DNA from: Aquimarina sp. Aq78
GTDB taxonomy: Bacteria; Bacteroidota; Bacteroidia; Flavobacteriales; Flavobacteriaceae
Length of the DNA stretch: 64,000 nt
Direction of reading: 5' to 3'
Assembly: GCF_900299525.1 (NCBI RefSeq)
Contig: NZ_OMKA01000003.1
Span: 248,001-312,000, forward strand
The translations under genes were made by a program, and so were the position numbers. Under the pieces are notes generated by a model. That model was not told where the DNA came from and searched no databases. It saw only the letters and a list, made by a program, of their open reading frames with translations. This document shows, in pieces, positions 59,417 through 64,000 of the stretch; position 1 is the first letter of the stretch, and every line of letters begins with the position of its first letter.

Positions 59417-62400
59417 TTATAATTTCATATTAAGTTTAAAACCGTACGTTCTTGCAGAGGGTAGTTGAGTTACTTCAAATCCTGGCAATAAAGACCCTCC
59501 GTTTAACGCCTGAGCTTCAGGATCTATATTGGGAACATCTGTCCACAGTACTAAATTGGATCCAACCAGGCTTATAGAAAACTGTTGTAAACCAAGTGGT
59601 TTAACAACTTTTTCAGGGAAAGTATACCCCAGGCTTAACTGACGTAGCTTTATGTAGGAGGCATCAAAAATATTTGCTTCGGCATTACTTCTTGGCACTC
59701 CGTATGCCCATGCTTCTGCAGTTACTTCCTGAGTATTTGGGACAAAACCTCCTGCCCCATCACTTACTACTCCTTCTCCAACAACTCCATCTCTCCATCC
59801 AGCTGTTAGTGCTAGAATTCCACTTTCTCTTCCAATTGCATTGGTATAAGAATAAATTTCTCCTCCTTGTCTGATATCAAATAACACAGATAAATTTATT
59901 CCCTTATATCTTAGATTTGTTGATAATCCTAACATCCAATCAGGATTGTAGTTTCCCACTTTTTTTCTATCTCCTGTGAGTGGTAAACCATTTTCAAATA
60001 TAATTTCTCCAACATCATTTCTAACATAGGCCTGGCCATAAATATCTCCCATTTGTTCTCCTGGTCTAGCCTCTACTGTAACTCCATCTGGTCCTTGAGC
60101 GATAATAAATGTATCCAGGTCTCCTGATAAGGATTTTACTTCGCTTTCATTTTTTGAAAAATTAGCATTTATGCTCCATTCAAAATTCTCGGTTCTAATA
60201 GGCACCATACCTAAGGCTAGTTCTATTCCCGAATTTTGAATCTCTCCTGCATTTGTTACCAAAGAATTGAATCCATTACTCCCAGATACTCCAACATTAA
60301 GAATTTGATCTCTGGATATTGATGTATAATAAGTTGCATCTAAAGAAAGTCGTTTTTTGAATAAAAAGGTTTCTAATCCAAATTCTGTAGATGTAGTTCT
60401 TTCTGGTTTCAAATTAGCATTTGGTAATTGAGTCGGGTTGGTCAATGTACCAGGTAGTGTGGCAAAATTAAATGTTTTTGAAAGTCTATAAGGATCGGTA
60501 TCTTTACCTACTTCTGCTATATTAAATCTAAGTTTTAAGAAATCTATTGCTTCTGGCATAGAAAACAACGCAGAAGGAATAAAAGACAAGGAAGCTGCAG
60601 GATAGAAATACGAATCATTTCCTGCTGGTAGTGTAGAAGACCAGTCATTTCTCGCAGATATATCTAAATATAAAAAGTCCTTATATCCTATATTTGTAAA
60701 TGCATATACGCTATTAATCCTTTTCTTAAAGATATCTCTTCTCAATTCTGGGGTTACATCAATATTCTGTGAATTGTAAATTCCAGGAATCGTTAATCCA
60801 TTACCTAATAAGAAACTTTCGGTAATTTTTTGATCAAATCTATTGCTTCCTATTGACGTTTTGGTTTCAAAATTGCCAAATTCTTTTTCATATGAAAGCA
60901 AGAAGTCTGCATTGATTTCAGAAAAATTAATTCTTTGCTCTCTATATAATCCATTTGGAGCTCTTTGTGCACCAATAGATCTACGTGACCATCTAAAATC
61001 ATTTGATTCGTCTGCCCCTATTCGAGCTAATAGGCTTAGGTTTTCTGTAAAGTGATACGTTGTATTTACATTTCCAATAAACCTTTTCTTATTGAATGTA
61101 TTAATATTCTCATTTACAATAAACCAGGGATTATCTCCCCATGTAAATAATTTACGTTGTTCTTCATTTTCTACATTCCAATAGTTTTTTAAATCATCTA
61201 AATCAACATTTATATAGTTCCAAAGTAAAGTATACATTATACCTTGCGAGCCATATCCTGCTACCGGAAGGTTATCAGAACTCCTATCTATATAATTAGC
61301 TAATCCTTGAATTTTCCATTTATCATTGATACTATAACTAGCGTTTAATCTAAAACTGTTTCCTTTTAGGTTTGTGTTAGGAATTATTCCTTCATTATAA
61401 TTATTCCCATAGCTAAATAAAAAATTCCCTTTCTCATTAGCTCCAGAAATAGAAACTGTATTATTTAAATTTACACCTGTTTCAAAAAAGTCATTTAAAT
61501 CATATCGATTGATAAATGGTCTATCGATTGATTCTCCTAAAGATAATTCATGGGAAACAATAGATCCATCAAGTCTTGGTCCATAATTAGTACCAAAATT
61601 TGAGGCATATGCTCCGGCCCATCCACCACCATATTCGGTCTGTAAATCTGGTAATCTTAATGCAGAACTAAACATAGTAGAAGACGAGATTTCAACTCCT
61701 AAACCATGCCCTACTTTTCCTTTTTTTGTAGTAATTACAATTACACCATTTGCTGCTCTGGATCCATATAATGCAGATGCCGCAGCACCTTTAAGCACCG
61801 TTACAGATTCAAAATCATCAGAATTAAGTTCTGAAAGGCCATTACCATAATCCGTTGGAAGATCTACTTGATCAGTAGAATTTCCTCCAACTCCAAAAAC
61901 ACGATTGTTTACAGGTATACCATCCAAAATAAACAAAGGTTCGTTACTATTAAGGTTTAAGGAATTCTCTCCTCTTATCACCACTCTTGCAGAACTTCCT
62001 AAACCATTACTTGCTCCTGTTACCTGTAAACCGGGAACTTTACCAGAAAGAGTATTGATAACATTAGTCGCTTTAACTCTATTAATATCTTCAGATTTTA
62101 GTTCGCTAACTGCATATCCTAAAGCCTTTTTTTCTTTTCGTATCCCTAAAGAAGTTACTACTACTTCTTCTAATAGATCAGCCCCCTCTTGTAATGAAAT
62201 ATTGATAACCGTTTGGTTCTTTATCATTATCGTTTGAGTCTCATATCCCAAAACAGAAAATTCTATAATTTCTCCTTCATTAACTTCTAAAGCATAATTT
62301 CCATCAAAATCTGTTGCAGTACCTCTTGTTGTATTTTGTATTATTACATTTACTCCTGGAACAGGTGTCCCAGCAGGATCTACTACAACACCCGTAATTT

Positions 62401-62461
62401 GTTTTTGAGCAAAAAGGGAAGTAGAAAAAATGAGAAATAAAATAATCAGGTTCTTGTTCAT
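59417..62461 (-). CDS. SusC/RagA family TonB-linked outer membrane transporter
   Basis: A 1014-residue transporter: signal peptide (about 1-19), CarboxypepD_reg-like domain (about 20-100, KQITGVVVDPAGTPVPGVNVI), plug domain (about 110-225) with the SusC signature (TSLGIRKEKKALGYAV, NPLFILDGIPVN-like, KGAAASALYGSRAANGVI), and a large barrel to the C-terminal aromatic residue region. It imports the ligand captured by SusD using TonB energy. A GTG at 62467 precedes, but ATG 62461 is preferred. It follows the phosphodiesterase gene by 43 bases. Confidence 0.93.
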   Translation of the reverse strand: MNKNLIILFLIFSTSLFAQKQITGVVVDPAGTPVPGVNVIIQNTTRGTATDFDGNYALEVNEGEIIEFSVLGYETQTIMIKNQTVINISLQEGADLLEEVVVTSLGIRKEKKALGYAVSELKSEDINRVKATNVINTLSGKVPGLQVTGASNGLGSSARVVIRGENSLNLNSNEPLFILDGIPVNNRVFGVGGNSTDQVDLPTDYGNGLSELNSDDFESVTVLKGAAASALYGSRAANGVIVITTKKGKVGHGLGVEISSSTMFSSALRLPDLQTEYGGGWAGAYASNFGTNYGPRLDGSIVSHELSLGESIDRPFINRYDLNDFFETGVNLNNTVSISGANEKGNFLFSYGNNYNEGIIPNTNLKGNSFRLNASYSINDKWKIQGLANYIDRSSDNLPVAGYGSQGIMYTLLWNYINVDLDDLKNYWNVENEEQRKLFTWGDNPWFIVNENINTFNKKRFIGNVNTTYHFTENLSLLARIGADESNDFRWSRRSIGAQRAPNGLYREQRINFSEINADFLLSYEKEFGNFETKTSIGSNRFDQKITESFLLGNGLTIPGIYNSQNIDVTPELRRDIFKKRINSVYAFTNIGYKDFLYLDISARNDWSSTLPAGNDSYFYPAASLSFIPSALFSMPEAIDFLKLRFNIAEVGKDTDPYRLSKTFNFATLPGTLTNPTQLPNANLKPERTTSTEFGLETFLFKKRLSLDATYYTSISRDQILNVGVSGSNGFNSLVTNAGEIQNSGIELALGMVPIRTENFEWSINANFSKNESEVKSLSGDLDTFIIAQGPDGVTVEARPGEQMGDIYGQAYVRNDVGEIIFENGLPLTGDRKKVGNYNPDWMLGLSTNLRYKGINLSVLFDIRQGGEIYSYTNAIGRESGILALTAGWRDGVVGEGVVSDGAGGFVPNTQEVTAEAWAYGVPRSNAEANIFDASYIKLRQLSLGYTFPEKVVKPLGLQQFSISLVGSNLVLWTDVPNIDPEAQALNGGSLLPGFEVTQLPSARTYGFKLNMKL

Positions 62462-62504
62462 TTTCACAAGTTTTTAGTGTTATTTAATAATTGATTTAGA
62501 TTGC

Positions 62505-63776
62505 CTATTTGAGTGTAACTTTTACCCAAGTATTAATAGTTTGATTTTTAGTTTTCAAAACAGTTTTCATATACTTTGTACTAGTGGGAGGTTTTATTTT
62601 GGTAGTAAACTCTCTTTTTTGAATATCGACTTCTCCCAAAAGAGCAAAATTATCTTTCTCTCCTTTTTTATAATTATCGGTATAGCTTATATATACTTTT
62701 CCTGTTTCATTTTCCTTATGCTCTGTTAACCACTGCAGATGTAGAAATTCATTATTTACACATACTCCTTGCAACTTAGATACATCTACTTTTTTCATTA
62801 GAGAAATTCCATCTAATTCTAATGCTGTTTCTTCTGGTACAGTAATATCCAGATAATCACAAATAGTAGGGAATATGTCTACGATAGCTACTTTGTTGTT
62901 TTTAAAGTAATTATTATCAATAGGCTTACTTAATGCTATCCAAGTACTTCGTTCTCTATAAGATTGTTGACCATGATGTTTCCCATCACTAGGCATTCTT
63001 CCGTGATCTGTTGTCACTATTATGAGCCAATCTTCTCCTGTTTTTTGTTCTCTTAATTTGACAGCATCCCAAATAAGACCGAGTAGTGAATCTTCAAAAG
63101 ACACTACATTAAAATACGTAGGGCTTTCTCCAAAAATATGCCCCATATCATCACTATGCTCTAGATATATCCAGGATAAATCTGGTCCTGTTTCAAATAT
63201 GTGATTGGCTGCTTCCCTAGCCACTTCTGCATCTATTCGTTTTAGGTATTTTTTTAATTTATCATGCGGAAACTTTTCTTCATTTAACTCTAAGCCATCA
63301 AAAGAATAATCCATTTTTATGGCACTCGTTTCCTTTAATCCTTCTCCTACAAGCTTGGTTCTGTTATCCAACCATGATGAATAAATAGCAATTTTCTTAT
63401 CTGGATAAGTATCTTTAAATACTCTAAATATCGAAGGGTAATTATAGTTAGGCTTTAGGATAGAATTTCCATAAACATTATGCTTGTTAACCCAAGTACC
63501 CGTAAGTAAACTATTATAGCCAACCGCAGATATAGTTGGTGTTTCAGTGTATTTTCCTTTTTCTCCTCCAACATATGCTTCAGAAAAAGCACCTTCTTTG
63601 GACATCGTATCTATAAAGGGAGTATTAGATTTATAAAATAAATCTGTTGAAATACCATCAACAATTATGAATACTACTTTTTTAGCACCTTCGGTAGTAG
63701 TATTTTTAGAAGTTTTATCCTGACCATTAACAGAACATCCAATTAGTATTATCACTATGTATAAAAAAAATCTCAT
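62505..63776 (-). CDS. Alkaline phosphatase family protein (type I phosphodiesterase/nucleotide pyrophosphatase)
   Basis: A 423-residue lipoprotein (LIGCSVNG, Cys14) of the alkaline phosphatase superfamily, NPP-like. Metal and active-site segments are VFIIVDGISTD (Asp), ETPTISAVGYNSLLTG (nucleophile Thr/Ser position), YLEHSDDMGHIFG (Asp, His), TTDHGRMPS (Asp-His) and DGKHHGQ (His). Members split phosphodiesters or phosphate monoesters. It is first in the operon with SusC and SusD, so it probably hydrolyses the substrate that SusCD imports, or releases it at the cell surface. Confidence 0.88.
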   Translation of the reverse strand: MRFFLYIVIILIGCSVNGQDKTSKNTTTEGAKKVVFIIVDGISTDLFYKSNTPFIDTMSKEGAFSEAYVGGEKGKYTETPTISAVGYNSLLTGTWVNKHNVYGNSILKPNYNYPSIFRVFKDTYPDKKIAIYSSWLDNRTKLVGEGLKETSAIKMDYSFDGLELNEEKFPHDKLKKYLKRIDAEVAREAANHIFETGPDLSWIYLEHSDDMGHIFGESPTYFNVVSFEDSLLGLIWDAVKLREQKTGEDWLIIVTTDHGRMPSDGKHHGQQSYRERSTWIALSKPIDNNYFKNNKVAIVDIFPTICDYLDITVPEETALELDGISLMKKVDVSKLQGVCVNNEFLHLQWLTEHKENETGKVYISYTDNYKKGEKDNFALLGEVDIQKREFTTKIKPPTSTKYMKTVLKTKNQTINTWVKVTLK

Positions 63777-64000
63777 AAGAATTATTAGTTAGTTAAAACA
63801 AGATTAATCATCTGGAAAAAAGATTAAACTATTACTGTTTTCCCATTGCAAATCTACATCGAAGTAAAAATAGATTGAACAACCAGTCAATTAAAAAAAG
63901 TTTACTGTATGGTTAAACTAATGTTATAGATTTTCTATTTAAGTTAACTAAATTGTTTTAGTAGTTTCAGTCGATCAGCATTTGCACGCAAGGAAAAACA
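63777..64000. promoter_or_regulatory. Upstream region of phosphodiesterase-SusCD operon
   Basis: CAAATCTA at 63849-63856 is a perfect TAnnTTTG box on the minus strand (TAGATTTG), 73 bases before the ATG. TTG on the minus strand (63880-63882) lies 23 bases further upstream as a possible -33 element. Nothing else is visible up to the window end. Confidence 0.5.

Noticed and set aside
57996..63776. Polysaccharide utilisation locus
   Set aside because: A SusC/SusD pair is present, but no glycoside hydrolase, polysaccharide lyase or sulfatase is linked; the only enzyme is phosphatase-like.
1..64000. CRISPR array, prophage, transposase, rRNA or tRNA genes
   Set aside because: No regularly spaced repeats, phage structural genes, transposase motifs or recognisable structural RNA sequences were seen; very short or diverged RNA genes could be missed by eye.

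Overview
The window looks like a chromosome segment of a marine-type Flavobacteriaceae bacterium (phylum Bacteroidota). The evidence is consistent: low GC, promoters of the TAnnTTTG type, type IX secretion (T9SS) C-terminal sorting domains on three very large secreted proteins, a SusC/SusD pair, LytS/LytTR two-component pairs, membrane AraC regulators, 2TM-domain proteins and a LETM1-related biofilm-associated protein. An Aquimarina/Kordia-like genus is a guess. I see no rRNA, tRNA, CRISPR array, transposase or prophage.

Layout. 0-5.3 kb: the tail of a Crp/Fnr regulator, then a string of unrelated small genes (membrane protein, P-loop kinase-like protein, SUFU domain, DUF2200, DUF2071, a cytochrome-oxidase-like membrane fragment, an unknown protein). 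They are separated by repeated, partly palindromic spacers resembling integron cassette recombination sites. 5.3-9.3 kb: two lipoproteins, a second Crp/Fnr gene with a perfect FNR box behind it, and an operon for a secreted protein, a sterol-desaturase-family hydroxylase and a VOC protein. 9.3-19.5 kb: serine hydrolase, LytS/LytTR pair, a third Crp/Fnr gene with an acetyltransferase/SemiSWEET/oxidoreductase operon, membrane AraC regulator, SRPBCC and VOC proteins, hydrolase-OsmC fusion. 19.5-29.6 kb: two tandem paralogous T9SS-exported metallophosphoesterases and a T9SS-exported M36 metalloprotease. 30-36.8 kb: YdeI/OmdA protein, Cu-Zn superoxide dismutase, a DNA-alkylation-repair operon (2OG oxygenase, solitary Ada-type domain, AlkB), LETM1-like protein, ECF sigma factor with membrane partner, type II NADH dehydrogenase. 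37.2-44 kb: a TonB receptor/DUF2141/TPR/2TM-kinase/2TM/2TM/LytTR cluster.

44.3-50.6 kb is the most unusual part. A TPR-AraC membrane regulator is followed by six very short genes for peptides with double-glycine-type leaders. Two have the leader of Bacteroidota class I lanthipeptide-like precursors. Four have a different leader and cysteine-rich cores; one core (46697-46897) has the six-cysteine spacing C-x6-C-x5-CC-x3-C-x15-C typical of inhibitor cystine knots. No maturation enzyme or peptidase-type exporter lies in the window. Among these genes are two decayed copies of the 3' end of a neighbouring cyclophilin gene and an approximately 115-base palindromic element.

50.5-57.5 kb is the conserved Bacteroidota MoxR operon (RDD divergent; SpoIIM-like, membrane protein, DUF4129, DUF4350, MoxR ATPase, DUF58). 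58-63.8 kb is a minus-strand operon of a type I phosphodiesterase/alkaline-phosphatase-family lipoprotein and a SusC/SusD pair, suggesting uptake of a phosphorylated or phosphodiester substrate. Functions are assigned by recognising families by eye; no database search was run.
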